Below are positions 30,747 through 39,145 of a stretch of 64,000 bases of DNA, piece after piece. The translations under genes and the position numbers were made by a program. Position 1 is the stretch's first letter, and each line of letters opens with the position of its first letter. The stretch comes from Pseudomonas guariconensis (lineage in GTDB: Bacteria > Pseudomonadota > Gammaproteobacteria > Pseudomonadales > Pseudomonadaceae): the NCBI RefSeq assembly GCF_900102675.1, contig NZ_FMYX01000011.1, forward strand, positions 62,001 to 126,000, read 5' to 3'. The notes below the pieces were generated by a model that was given only the letters and a program-made list of their open reading frames with translations, did not search any database and was not told the DNA's origin.

Positions 30747-31483
30747 TTTCGAATGACGACGGTGTTACCGCACCCGGCCTTGCCGCGCTGCATGCTGCGC
30801 TGGCGGACTACGCCGAGTGCGTGGTGATTGCCCCGGATCAAGACAAAAGCGGTGCGAGCAGTTCACTGACACTGGACCGGCCGCTGCATCCGCAGACCTT
30901 GGCCAACGGCTTCATCAGCCTGAACGGCACGCCCACCGACTGCGTGCATTTAGGGCTCAACGGGTTGTTGCCCGAGACGCCCGATATGGTCGTGTCCGGT
31001 ATCAACCTGGGAGCCAACCTCGGGGATGACGTGCTCTATTCCGGCACGGTCGCCGCGGCACTGGAGGGGCGCTTCCTGGGCGGCACATCGCTGGCGTTCT
31101 CGCTGTTGTCGCGCCTGCCGGACAACCTGCCGACCGCGGCCTACATCGCCCGCCGCCTGGTTGAAGCCCAGTCGCGCCTGGAGCTGCCGCCTCGCACCGT
31201 GCTCAACGTGAACATCCCAAACCTGCCTCTGGAACACATTCGTGGCATCCAGCTCACCCGGCTCGGCCATCGGGCGCGGGCAGCGGCGCCGACCAAGGTG
31301 GTCAACCCGCGTGGCAAGGAAGGCTACTGGATCGCCGTGGCCGGTGACGCCGAGGACGGCGGGCCGGGGACCGACTTTCACGCGGTGATGCAGGGGTACG
31401 TGTCGATCACCCCGCTGCAACTGGACCGCACCTTCAACGAAGCCTTCGAGCGTCTCGATGGCTGGGTGGAGGATCTGCTCTGA
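30734..31483 (+). CDS. surE: 5'/3'-nucleotidase SurE
   Basis: Metal-dependent nucleoside-monophosphate phosphatase (stationary-phase survival protein). 249 aa from MRILISNDDGVTAPG, with metal ligands Asp8 and Asp9. The SGASSSLTLDRPL segment, the TPTDCVHLG segment and VVSGINLGANLGDDVLYSGTV (in parts) are family hallmarks. It overlaps truD upstream and shares a base with pcm, both stationary-phase repair functions upstream of rpoS. Confidence 0.97.
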   Translation: MRILISNDDGVTAPGLAALHAALADYAECVVIAPDQDKSGASSSLTLDRPLHPQTLANGFISLNGTPTDCVHLGLNGLLPETPDMVVSGINLGANLGDDVLYSGTVAAALEGRFLGGTSLAFSLLSRLPDNLPTAAYIARRLVEAQSRLELPPRTVLNVNIPNLPLEHIRGIQLTRLGHRARAAAPTKVVNPRGKEGYWIAVAGDAEDGGPGTDFHAVMQGYVSITPLQLDRTFNEAFERLDGWVEDLL

Positions 31484-32160
31484 TGCGTGAACAGGACGAT
31501 CTGCTGCGCCGAGGCATCGGCATGACCTCCCAGCGTACCCGGGAGCGGTTGATCCAGCGTCTGTACGAGGAAGGCGTCTCGAACACCCAGGTGCTCGAGG
31601 TCATCCGTCGCACCCCGCGTCATCTGTTTGTCGACGAGGCCTTGGCGCACCGGGCCTACGAGGACACCGCGCTGCCGATCGGGCATAACCAGACCATTTC
31701 CCAGCCGTTCATGGTGGCGCACATGAGTGAGCTGCTGCTGGAGGCCGGGCCGTTGGACAAGGTCCTGGAGATCGGCACGGGGTCGGGTTACCAGACCGCC
31801 ATTCTCGCGCAACTGGTGGAGCGGGTGTTCTCGGTGGAGCGGATCAAGGTCCTGCAGGACCGGGCCAAGGAGCGCCTGGTCGAGCTCAACCTGCGCAACG
31901 TGGTGTTTCGTTGGGGCGACGGCTGTGAAGGATGGCCGGCGCTGGCGCCTTACAACGGCATCATCGTGACAGCCGTGGCGCCGGAGGTTCCCCAAGCCTT
32001 GCTGGACCAGCTGGCGCCGGGTGGACGCATGGTGATTCCAGTGGGCGCTGCCGGCGAGTCCCAACAGTTGATGTTGATCGTACGCGAGGAACATGGGTTC
32101 TCCCGTCGTGTGCTGGGCGCCGTGCGTTTCGTACCGCTGCTCAACGGTCCGGTGGCGTGA
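31483..32160 (+). CDS. pcm: Protein-L-isoaspartate O-methyltransferase
   Basis: Repairs isoaspartyl damage in aged proteins using SAM. 225 aa from this ATG; a second in-frame ATG (MTSQRTRERLIQ) would give 211 aa, and both forms appear plausible. The SAM-binding motif is VLEIGTGSGYQTAILAQL (about 83-100) with post-I VFSVERI. QTISQPFMVAHMSELL is the substrate-side motif. It is followed by nlpD and rpoS. Confidence 0.96.
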   Translation: MREQDDLLRRGIGMTSQRTRERLIQRLYEEGVSNTQVLEVIRRTPRHLFVDEALAHRAYEDTALPIGHNQTISQPFMVAHMSELLLEAGPLDKVLEIGTGSGYQTAILAQLVERVFSVERIKVLQDRAKERLVELNLRNVVFRWGDGCEGWPALAPYNGIIVTAVAPEVPQALLDQLAPGGRMVIPVGAAGESQQLMLIVREEHGFSRRVLGAVRFVPLLNGPVA

Positions 32161-32346
32161 GGGCGCGCTGAATATTTGCGTCGTCGACGAATTCTTCAGC
32201 CACGAACCTGTCTATCGTGCGGGGTTTCGTCGCGCTTGCCGCGGCACCTGAGCCAGCCACCCAAGCCGGTCTGTCTCGTTTATAATTGCAACAATATTGC
32301 ATTTCGTATCGTCATATCGTTTTTCGGCACCATGAGGGGAGCGCGG

Positions 32347-33207
32347 GTGGGTCACACAATCATGCGGCAACGCAAGGATCGGTCGGTTTTCAAGCTTCTG
32401 GTGATTGCGCTGGCCATGGCGACATCGCTGGCGGGCTGCTCCAGCACCGGTTCGAGTGGCGCTCGCGTGGTGGATCGCAACAACACCGTGCCCAAGCGCC
32501 CGACCGTTACCTCAGGCCAATATGTGGTCAAGCCCGGCGATACCTTGTACTCCATCGCCTTCCGCTACGGTTGGGACTACAAAGAACTGGCCGCGCGCAA
32601 CGGCATCGCGGCGCCCTATACCATTCGCCCCGGCCAGCCGATCCGCTTCAGCAGCGGCAGCGGTGGCAGCACCACGGTAGTGTCCAGCCCGTCCTCCTCG
32701 AGCAAGACCACGGTCACCCGCCGCCCGGTGGCAAGCACCTCCACGCCGCCTGCCAGCAATGGCGGTAAACCGGTCACCCCACCTGCGACGACGACTGCCC
32801 CAGTGATTACCCAGGTACCTGCCGCCGAGCGTTCGGTAGGGGGCTGGAGCTGGCCTGCCAATGGTGTGCTGATTGGAAAATTCGCTTCAAACGGTAGTTT
32901 GAATAAAGGCATTGATATCGCCGGTGATTTGGGACAGCCTGTTTTTGCTGCGTCTGGTGGTTCAGTGGTGTATGCCGGAAGTGGCTTGAGGGGCTACGGC
33001 GAGCTGATCATCATCAAGCACAACGATACCTACGTCAGTGCCTACGGTCATAACCGCAGGCTTTTGGTTCGGGAGGGGCAGCAGGTCAAGGCAGGGCAGA
33101 CGATCGCTGAAATGGGGTCCACGGGCACTGATCGGGTGAAGCTGCATTTCGAGATTCGCCGCCAGGGCAAACCCGTCGATCCGCTCCAGTTCTTGCCACG
33201 TCGTTGA
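32347..33207 (+). CDS. nlpD: Lipoprotein NlpD (LysM and degenerate LytM domains), amidase activator
   Basis: Outer-membrane lipoprotein that activates periplasmic amidases for daughter-cell separation. About 286 aa from a GTG placed six bases after a GAGGGGA site; an ATG 15 bases upstream is possible. The lipobox SLAGC follows a signal segment (LLVIALAMATSLAGC). One LysM domain is at about 54-100 (YVVKPGDTLYSIAFRYGW), then a Ser/Thr/Pro linker, then a LytM/M23 domain. Zinc ligands are missing: NKGIDIAG instead of HxGxD and KLHFEI instead of HLHFEI, as in non-catalytic NlpD. The rpoS promoter region lies inside this gene. Confidence 0.94.
   Translation: MGHTIMRQRKDRSVFKLLVIALAMATSLAGCSSTGSSGARVVDRNNTVPKRPTVTSGQYVVKPGDTLYSIAFRYGWDYKELAARNGIAAPYTIRPGQPIRFSSGSGGSTTVVSSPSSSSKTTVTRRPVASTSTPPASNGGKPVTPPATTTAPVITQVPAAERSVGGWSWPANGVLIGKFASNGSLNKGIDIAGDLGQPVFAASGGSVVYAGSGLRGYGELIIIKHNDTYVSAYGHNRRLLVREGQQVKAGQTIAEMGSTGTDRVKLHFEIRRQGKPVDPLQFLPRR
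32888..32901 (+). promoter_or_regulatory. PsrA-type operator inside nlpD (rpoS promoter region)
   Basis: CAAAC-GGTA-GTTTG is a perfect match to the known PsrA consensus (G/C)AAAC-N2-4-GTTT(G/C). It is 416 bases upstream of the rpoS ATG. In Pseudomonas, PsrA is known to activate rpoS from a site inside nlpD, and the position here fits a start point in the following 30-50 bases. Confidence 0.85.
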
Positions 33208-33218
33208 TCTTTGCACCC

Positions 33219-33251
33219 AGCCTGTTCCTGCTGACGTAGAGGGGACAGGCT
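33219..33251 (+). promoter_or_regulatory. Hairpin in the rpoS 5' leader
   Basis: AGCCTGTTCC pairs with GGGACAGGCT (one wobble) around a 13-base loop in the untranslated rpoS leader, 65 bases before the ATG. It is a candidate site for post-transcriptional control of rpoS. Confidence 0.5.
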
Positions 33252-33316
33252 CCAGCGCTGCCAGGGAAACAGGTGCCGCTCGAGTCTGAGTTCGAACTCA
33301 GCAAAGGACTATAACA

Positions 33317-34324
33317 ATGGCTCTCAGCAAAGAAGTGCCGGAGTTTGACATCGACGATGACCTCCTGTTGATGGAGACGGGCATCGTTTTGGAAACGGAT
33401 GTGGTGTCAGACGAACCTGCTGTACCTTCGGTTCGGACCAAGGCCAAACAAGGCTCATCGCTCAAACAGCACAAGTACATCGATTACAGCCGGGCGCTCG
33501 ACGCCACCCAGCTGTATCTCAACGAAATCGGCTTTTCTCCGCTGCTCTCCCCCGAAGAGGAAGTGCATTACGCACGCCTGTCGCAAAAAGGCGATCCGGC
33601 TGGCCGTAAGCGCATGATCGAGAGCAACCTGCGCCTGGTGGTCAAGATTGCGCGCCGCTACGTCAATCGTGGCCTGTCGCTGCTCGACCTGATCGAAGAG
33701 GGCAACCTCGGTCTGATCCGCGCGGTAGAAAAGTTCGATCCGGAGCGCGGTTTCCGTTTCTCGACCTATGCGACCTGGTGGATTCGCCAGACCATCGAAC
33801 GGGCGATCATGAACCAGACCCGCACCATCCGCCTGCCGATCCACGTGGTCAAGGAGCTCAACGTCTACCTGCGTGCCGCGCGGGAGCTGACCCAGAAGCT
33901 CGACCACGAGCCTTCCCCGGAAGAAATCGCCGGGCTTTTGGAAAAACCCGTGGCCGAGGTCAAGCGCATGCTTGGGCTCAACGAGCGTGTCTCTTCGGTG
34001 GACGTTTCTCTCGGCCCGGACTCCGACAAGACCCTGCTCGACACGCTGACGGACGATCGCCCGACCGACCCGTGCGAGCTGCTGCAGGACGACGACCTCT
34101 CCCAGAGCATCGACCAATGGCTGGGTGAGTTGACCGACAAGCAGCGTGAGGTGGTGGTGCGTCGGTTCGGCTTGCGGGGCCACGAAAGCAGCACCCTTGA
34201 GGATGTAGGCCTGGAAATCGGCCTGACCCGAGAGCGCGTGCGGCAGATCCAGGTCGAGGGGCTCAAGCGTCTACGTGAAATCCTTGAAAAGAACGGCCTC
34301 TCGAGTGAGTCGCTGTTCCAGTAA
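33317..34324 (+). CDS. rpoS: RNA polymerase sigma factor RpoS
   Basis: Stationary-phase and general-stress sigma factor, 335 aa. Region 1.2 is YLNEIGFSPLLSPEEEVHYARL, here in parts (about 72-93). Region 2 covers RMIESNLRLVVKIARRY, GNLGLIRAVEKFDPERGFRFSTYATWWIRQTIERA, again seen as parts. Region 3 and region 4 (LEDVGLEIGLTRERVRQIQ, about 294-312) are complete. The N-terminus DIDDDLLLMETG is typical of pseudomonad RpoS. It is followed by its own terminator and by the rsmZ locus. Confidence 0.99.
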   Translation: MALSKEVPEFDIDDDLLLMETGIVLETDVVSDEPAVPSVRTKAKQGSSLKQHKYIDYSRALDATQLYLNEIGFSPLLSPEEEVHYARLSQKGDPAGRKRMIESNLRLVVKIARRYVNRGLSLLDLIEEGNLGLIRAVEKFDPERGFRFSTYATWWIRQTIERAIMNQTRTIRLPIHVVKELNVYLRAARELTQKLDHEPSPEEIAGLLEKPVAEVKRMLGLNERVSSVDVSLGPDSDKTLLDTLTDDRPTDPCELLQDDDLSQSIDQWLGELTDKQREVVVRRFGLRGHESSTLEDVGLEIGLTRERVRQIQVEGLKRLREILEKNGLSSESLFQ

Positions 34325-34342
34325 GCGCAACCGCAACACAAA

Positions 34343-34369
34343 ACGCCCCGATAATCTCGGGGCGTTTTT
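34343..34369 (+). terminator. rpoS intrinsic terminator
   Basis: A perfect 8-bp stem ACGCCCCG/CGGGGCGT with a 7-base loop and a five-T tail, 19 bases after the rpoS stop. Confidence 0.92.
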
Positions 34370-34413
34370 GTATCTGAGAGGATTGTTTATTTCGCTACCT
34401 ACGTTGCTTTGCG

Positions 34414-34431
34414 TGTAAGAGATCGCTTACT
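34414..34431 (+). promoter_or_regulatory. GacA upstream activating sequence of rsmZ
   Basis: TGTAAG-AGATCG-CTTACT matches the known GacA box TGTAAG-N6-CTTACA with one mismatch in the last base. It lies about 190 bases upstream of the inferred RsmZ 5' end, the usual far-upstream position for Gac-controlled small RNAs. Confidence 0.85.
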
Positions 34432-34605
34432 CGTGGTGTAAGACTTCCCCGTAAGGATCAGTAAATCATTGTCGTTTCTAAGCTATCTATTTATGTAAGT
34501 ATCTGAAAAATAACGCCTTTTTAGGCATTAAAAGATGTGTCAGCTGTAGCGTTTTGAGAGGTTTAGCCCTTGCTCGCCGTGCTGGAGTGGCTAGTATTCG
34601 AACTG

Positions 34606-34736
34606 TGTCGACGGACCGGCACAGCCTTCACGGATGAAGGTCATGGACATCGCAAGATGCGATTCATCAGGATGATGTTTAGGACAAGCAGGGACTACGG
34701 AAAAAATGTGGGCGGGTCAAACCGCCCCTTTTTTTT
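34606..34736 (+). ncRNA. rsmZ: Regulatory small RNA RsmZ
   Basis: Sponge RNA that sequesters RsmA/RsmE translational repressors under GacS/GacA control. It is located between rpoS and fdxA, the conserved rsmZ position. The 5' end TGTCGACGGACCGGCACAGC resembles known RsmZ. Seven GGA motifs occur within 90 bases (starting near 34613, 34632, 34645, 34670, 34682, 34692 and 34699), several of them in hairpin loops. It ends in a terminator (GGGCGG/CCGCCC plus eight T). The 5' end is inferred from similarity, not mapped. Confidence 0.9.
34710..34736 (+). terminator. rsmZ terminator
   Basis: GGGCGG/CCGCCC stem with a 6-base loop, followed by eight T. It ends the small RNA. The 140 bases between this site and the fdxA terminator hold no gene that could be recognised. 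Confidence 0.92.
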
Positions 34737-34881
34737 GCCTTGAATTCAATGGCAGAGGCTGCGCTTCATGTGGCGTGCAGGGGCTATCCGCTTGGCCTCG
34801 AACGAAGTGGTCCTGTCCCTTGGGCTGCTTTGCAGTCCATCGCCGGCTTTGGCAGTTTGTATGGCGCATTTCCAGAAATGA

Positions 34882-34905
34882 AAAAGGCCCCGTTTGGGGC
34901 CTTTT
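34882..34905 (-). terminator. fdxA terminator (bidirectional)
   Basis: A perfect 10-bp stem AAAAGGCCCC/GGGGCCTTTT with a 4-base loop. The A-run on the plus strand gives the T-tract on the minus strand, 16 bases after the fdxA stop; it can also stop plus-strand read-through from rsmZ. Confidence 0.88.
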
Positions 34906-34920
34906 CGTATCCGGACGCTA

Positions 34921-35244
34921 TCAGCGTTCCAGATCTGCAATCTTGCCAGGCTTGCCATCCCACTCTTCAGCATCAGGGAGGGGATCCTTACGCTCAGTGA
35001 TGTTCGGCCAGATCTCCGCCAGTTCGGCGTTGAGCTCGATGAAGTTCTCCATGCCGGCAGGCACTTCGTCTTCCGAGAAAATGGCTTGAGCTGGGCATTC
35101 CGGTTCGCACAGGGCGCAGTCGATGCACTCGTCCGGGTGGATGACCAGGAAGTTCGGGCCTTCGTAGAAGCAGTCCACCGGACAGACTTCCACGCAGTCG
35201 GTGTACTTGCATTTGATGCAGTTGTCGGTGACGACGAAGGTCAT
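34921..35244 (-). CDS. fdxA: Seven-iron ferredoxin FdxA
   Basis: Small electron carrier with one 3Fe-4S and one 4Fe-4S cluster. 107 aa from MTFVVTDNC. The Cys residues of CIKCKYTDCVEVCPVDCF (residues about 9-26) and CIDCALCEPECP (about 40-51) are the cluster ligands; the C-terminal extension (about 60-107) is typical of the 7Fe class. Upstream in-frame codons are Arg-rich and not conserved. It lies downstream of mutS on the same strand with a 140-base gap. Confidence 0.97.
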   Translation of the reverse strand: MTFVVTDNCIKCKYTDCVEVCPVDCFYEGPNFLVIHPDECIDCALCEPECPAQAIFSEDEVPAGMENFIELNAELAEIWPNITERKDPLPDAEEWDGKPGKIADLER

Positions 35245-35384
35245 TTCTAATTCTCTCCTCAGGCGACGGCGGCGGCCCTTCCTCATCAGGGCCGCGCGGT
35301 TTACAGGCATTGGCTGCAGGCCAGGCTAATAACCTGCAGCACCAGCAAACCGCGGCGGATTCTACCAGTTTGTAGTGGGCGCCG

Positions 35385-37955
35385 TTATAACAGGTTTTTC
35401 AGTTGATATAGCGTTTCGATAGCTTGGCGCGGCGTCATGTTGTCCAGGTCCAGCTTGCCCAGCTTCTCGATGGCCGGATGTGGCAGGCTGGCGAATAGGT
35501 CGCTCTGATGCGGCACTTGCGGCTCGCCCTTGGCAGCCTTGATCAGCTGCTCATGGGGCAGGCTGGTGGTTTCCAGGCGGCCCAGGTGTTCACGGGCACG
35601 CTGGATCACCGGGGAAGGCACGCCAGCCAACTGCGCCACGGCCAGGCCGTAACTCTGACTGGCAGGGCCCGGGAGGACGTGGTGCAGGAAGACGATCCGC
35701 TCGTTGTGCTCGGTGGCGTTCAGGTGCACGTTGGCCACCAGCGGCTCACTCTCCGGCAGCACGGTCAGCTCGAAGTAATGCGTGGCGAACAGGGTATAGG
35801 CACGCAATTGGGCCAGGCGCTCGGCCGCAGCCCAGGCCAGGGAAAGCCCGTCGAAGGTACTGGTGCCACGGCCCACTTCGTCCATCAGCACCAGGCTGCG
35901 GTCGGTGGCGTTGTGCAGGATGTTCGCGGTTTCGCTCATCTCGACCATGAAGGTCGAGCGGCCGCCGGCCAGGTCGTCGCTGGAGCCGATGCGGGTGAAG
36001 ATGCGGTCGACCAGCGACAGCTCGCAGCGCGCCGCCGGCACGAAGCTGCCGATGTGCGCCATCAGCACGATCAACGCGGTCTGGCGCATGTAGGTGGATT
36101 TACCACCCATGTTCGGGCCGGTGATGATCAGCATGCGTGTGCTGTTGTCCAGCGCCAGGTCGTTGGCCACGAATGGTGTGGTGAGTACCTGTTCGACGAC
36201 CGGATGGCGACCCTGCTCGATGCGCAGGCACGGCTCGTCGACAAAGCTTGGGCAGTTCAGGTCCAGGTTCAGGGCGCGTTCGGCCAGGTTGCTCAGCACG
36301 TCCAGCTCGGCCAGGGCGGCGGCGCTGTCCTGCAGCGGTGCCAGGTGGCCGATCAAAGTCTCGAGCAAGGCGTCATAGAGCATCTTTTCCCGGGCCAGGG
36401 CGCGGCTCTTGGCCGACAGCGCCTTGTCCTCGAAGGCCTTGAGCTCGGGTGTGATGAAGCGCTCTGCGCCTTTGAGGGTCTGGCGGCGGATGTAGTCGGC
36501 TGGCGCCTGCTCGGCTTGCTTGGTGGGCAGCTCGATGAAGTAGCCGTGCACGCGGTTGTAACCGACCTTGAGGTTGGCCAGGCCGGTGCGGGCCTTCTCA
36601 CGGGCTTCCAGATCGATGAGGAACTGGCCGGCGTTCTCGCTCATGGCCAGCAGCTCGTCCAGCTCGGTGTCGTAGCCGGTCTTGAGCACGCCGCCGTCGC
36701 GGATCACCGCTGGCGGGTTGTCCAGGATTGCCCGTTCCAACAGGCTGGCGAGCTCCGGGTAGGTGCCGGCGATGGCGGCCAGGCGTGCCAGGTGCGGCGC
36801 TTCGAGCTCGGCCATGGCGTTCTGCAGCTCGGGCAGGGCGCCGAGGGCATCGCGCAGGCGCGCCAGATCTCGTGGGCGGGCGTTACGCAGGCCGATGCGG
36901 GCGAGGATCCGTTCGATATCGCCGATTTCCTTGAGCTGCGGTTGCAGCTTCTCGAAGCGGTAGCCGTCGAGCAGGCAGCGGATCGAATCCTGGCGAGCCT
37001 TGAGCACCTTGAGGTCGCGCAGCGGGCGGTTCAGCCAACGGGTCAACAGGCGACTGGCCATGGCGGTCTGGCAACGGTCGATCACCGATTGCAGGGTATT
37101 TTCGCGCCCCCCGGCCAGGTTGATGTCCAGCTCCAGGTTGCGACGGCTGGCGCCATCCAGGATTACGGTGTCATCCATGCGCTCATGACGCAGGCTGCGC
37201 AGGTGAGGCAGGGTGGTGCGTTGGGTTTCCTTCGCGTAGGTCAGCAGGCAGCCGGCGGCGCCGATGGCCAGGGTCAGCTTGTCGCAGCCAAAGCCTTTGA
37301 GGTCCTGGGTCGCGAATTGCTGGCACAGGCTCTTGCGCGCCGAGTCGCGGTCGAAGTCCCAGGGCGCGCGGCGGCGGCAGCCCGGGCGTTTCTCGGCCGG
37401 CAGGCCTTGCGGCCAGTCGTCGGGGATCAACAGTTCCACCGGGTTGATGCGTTCGAGTTCGGCCAGGAGGTTTTCCCAGCCTTTGATCTCCTGCACGGTG
37501 AAGTTGCCGCTGGTGATATCCAGCACGGCCAGGCCGAACAGACGCTCGTCCCCGAGCAGCGCGGCGATCAAGTTGTCGCGGCGCTCGTCGAGCAGCGCTT
37601 CGTCGCTGACCGTGCCGGGGGTGATGATCCGCACCACTTGGCGTTCCACCGGGCCCTTGCTGGTGGCCGGGTCGCCGATCTGCTCGCAGATCACCACCGA
37701 CTCGCCCAGCTTGACCAGCTTGGCCAGATAGCCTTCCAGCGAGTGGAAGGGAATCCCGCACATGGGGATCGACTGGCCGGCGGACTGGCCACGGGCGGTC
37801 AGGGTGATATCCAGCAGTTTGGCGGCCTTCTTGGCATCTTCGTAGAAGATCTCGTAGAAGTCGCCCATGCGGTAGAACATCAGCTGGTCTGGGTGCTGGT
37901 TTTTCAGCTTCCAGTACTGCTGCATCATCGGTGTGTGTGCGGAAAGGTCAGACAT
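35385..37955 (-). CDS. mutS: DNA mismatch repair protein MutS
   Basis: Mismatch recognition ATPase. 856 aa, full length. The N-terminal mismatch-binding domain shows the Phe-x-Glu reader as FYEIF (GDFYEIFYEDA, near residue 31). The core and clamp span about 260-560, the Walker A is ITGPNMGGKSTYMRQ near 613, the Walker B and signature are LVLMDEVGRGTSTFDG, and the C-terminal tail ends in the dimer helix (RQAIETLYQLKNLL). This gene marks one edge of the mutS-cinA interval that carries accessory DNA here. Confidence 0.99.
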   Translation of the reverse strand: MSDLSAHTPMMQQYWKLKNQHPDQLMFYRMGDFYEIFYEDAKKAAKLLDITLTARGQSAGQSIPMCGIPFHSLEGYLAKLVKLGESVVICEQIGDPATSKGPVERQVVRIITPGTVSDEALLDERRDNLIAALLGDERLFGLAVLDITSGNFTVQEIKGWENLLAELERINPVELLIPDDWPQGLPAEKRPGCRRRAPWDFDRDSARKSLCQQFATQDLKGFGCDKLTLAIGAAGCLLTYAKETQRTTLPHLRSLRHERMDDTVILDGASRRNLELDINLAGGRENTLQSVIDRCQTAMASRLLTRWLNRPLRDLKVLKARQDSIRCLLDGYRFEKLQPQLKEIGDIERILARIGLRNARPRDLARLRDALGALPELQNAMAELEAPHLARLAAIAGTYPELASLLERAILDNPPAVIRDGGVLKTGYDTELDELLAMSENAGQFLIDLEAREKARTGLANLKVGYNRVHGYFIELPTKQAEQAPADYIRRQTLKGAERFITPELKAFEDKALSAKSRALAREKMLYDALLETLIGHLAPLQDSAAALAELDVLSNLAERALNLDLNCPSFVDEPCLRIEQGRHPVVEQVLTTPFVANDLALDNSTRMLIITGPNMGGKSTYMRQTALIVLMAHIGSFVPAARCELSLVDRIFTRIGSSDDLAGGRSTFMVEMSETANILHNATDRSLVLMDEVGRGTSTFDGLSLAWAAAERLAQLRAYTLFATHYFELTVLPESEPLVANVHLNATEHNERIVFLHHVLPGPASQSYGLAVAQLAGVPSPVIQRAREHLGRLETTSLPHEQLIKAAKGEPQVPHQSDLFASLPHPAIEKLGKLDLDNMTPRQAIETLYQLKNLL

Positions 37956-38058
37956 TCAAGGCCTTGAAGCTGTCTCAGACAAAATGCGAAACGCCCAAGT
38001 CTACAGGTTCTTGTCAGCCGGGCACAGGCCGCTTTGGCCACTTCGGCCTTGTTGAAAG

Positions 38059-38096
38059 CGCTCAAGCCCCGCGTAGCAAGGCGCGGGGCTTGAGCG
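38059..38096 (-). terminator. Terminator between mutS and the dioxygenase gene
   Basis: A 15-bp perfect stem (CGCTCAAGCCCCGCG with CGCGGGGCTTGAGCG) around an 8-base loop, 13 bases beyond the stop of the minus-strand dioxygenase gene. The T-tract is poor but the stem is very stable. Confidence 0.7.
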
Positions 38097-38109
38097 TGTC
38101 AGGTAGGGG

Positions 38110-38910
38110 TCAGCGGCGCTGCCAGACCACCGGGAACCAGTCCTCGCGCATGCGTTCGCCGTCGCTCAAATTGATGCCAGGGAAGGGTGGCGAAGTGCGC
38201 CCCGGACGCTGCACGTAGCGTACGTCATCTCCCAAAAAGCGTGTGGAAAAGGCGCGGCGCCGGTTCGTGCCTGTGTTGCCGGCGGCGCCATGCACGGTGC
38301 GGAAATCGAAGACGATGGCATCGCCAGGTTCCATTTCCGGGGAAAGGATCTGGTACTCGCCGTTCTCGACGTCCGGCATGTCCATGAACAGGTTCTGGCC
38401 ATCGGCGTCGGTGGCACCATAGAAGTCCTGATTGCTGGCCCAGCGTTTGGGGCGTACGGGCTTGGGCCAGCGGTGCGAGCCGAGCACCACGCTCAAGGTA
38501 TTGTGACGGGTAACCGGGTCCAGCGGGATCCAGTAACTGGCGGTCTGCAGGCCCTGGACACAGTAGTAGGGCAGGTCCTGGTGCCAAGGGGTGGGCTTGG
38601 CGGTGCCGGGCTCCTTCACCAGGATGTGGTCGTGGAACACCTGTACCTGCTGCGAGCCCATCAACTCGCCGGCGAGCCCTGCGGCCGGGGAGTTCAGCAC
38701 GAAGTCAGTGAATGCCGGGATGCGCTGCCAGTTGCAATAGTCTTCGAAGAATCGGCCGCTCTCGCCGGAGCCGACGTTCTCGATGGCGAAGGCACTGGGT
38801 TCGGCCAGGTTCTGCTCGAAGCCTTCGCGCAGGCGTTCGATCCAGTCCTTGAACACGCCGCGCAGGATCACCGCGCCGTCTCGCTGGAAATCTTCGATGT
38901 GGGGATTCAT
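38110..38910 (-). CDS. Phytanoyl-CoA dioxygenase (PhyH) family Fe(II)/2-oxoglutarate hydroxylase
   Basis: 266 aa non-heme iron oxygenase. The metal motif is HQD in TPWHQDLPYYC (His and Asp, about 111-113) with the distal His in RTVHGAAGN (about 207). The 2-oxoglutarate-binding Arg is probably in RRRAFSTRF. The substrate is not deducible; relatives hydroxylate fatty acyl-CoA, ectoine or free amino acids. It is divergent from an amino-acid permease with a shared regulatory gap, which suggests an amino acid or derivative. GAGAGGG precedes the chosen ATG; an earlier in-frame Met at 38949 is poorly supported. Confidence 0.88.
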   Translation of the reverse strand: MNPHIEDFQRDGAVILRGVFKDWIERLREGFEQNLAEPSAFAIENVGSGESGRFFEDYCNWQRIPAFTDFVLNSPAAGLAGELMGSQQVQVFHDHILVKEPGTAKPTPWHQDLPYYCVQGLQTASYWIPLDPVTRHNTLSVVLGSHRWPKPVRPKRWASNQDFYGATDADGQNLFMDMPDVENGEYQILSPEMEPGDAIVFDFRTVHGAAGNTGTNRRRAFSTRFLGDDVRYVQRPGRTSPPFPGINLSDGERMREDWFPVVWQRR

Positions 38911-38976
38911 GGGGCAGCCCTCTCGTTGTTGTTGTCGTGGCACCAGCATCGGGTGCCGCCGAGGGCCGGGTAAATC

Positions 38977-39010
38977 ACAGAATTCCTATGCGCCACTATA
39001 GCTATTCTGT
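38977..39010. promoter_or_regulatory. Inverted repeat in the dioxygenase/permease divergent promoter region
   Basis: ACAGAATTCCTAT and ATAGCTATTCTGT are 13-base arms with 11 matches, separated by 8 bases. The repeat lies 66 bases from the dioxygenase start and 135 from the permease start, so it is a candidate operator for both. The likely binder is the LysR protein encoded just beyond the permease, but that is inference. Confidence 0.6.
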
Positions 39011-39145
39011 ATGCCCCACCTTGTTGTCTTGCCCTGCGATTGGCCGGTTAATAGCCCTGCGCCCTGTGTTTTCCGGGCCTTGCGAGAACCCTTCAACGGC
39101 AGCGCGACTGCCGGCCAAGAACAAGAACAATGAGGAGTCCCTGGG

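Noticed and set aside
32176..32346. Longer N-terminus for nlpD
   Set aside because: It would bury the lipoprotein signal deep inside the protein and lacks a ribosome site; the GAGGGGA site supports the GTG at 32347.
35508..37967. 819-codon frame antisense to mutS
   Set aside because: Shadow of mutS; no recognisable domain.
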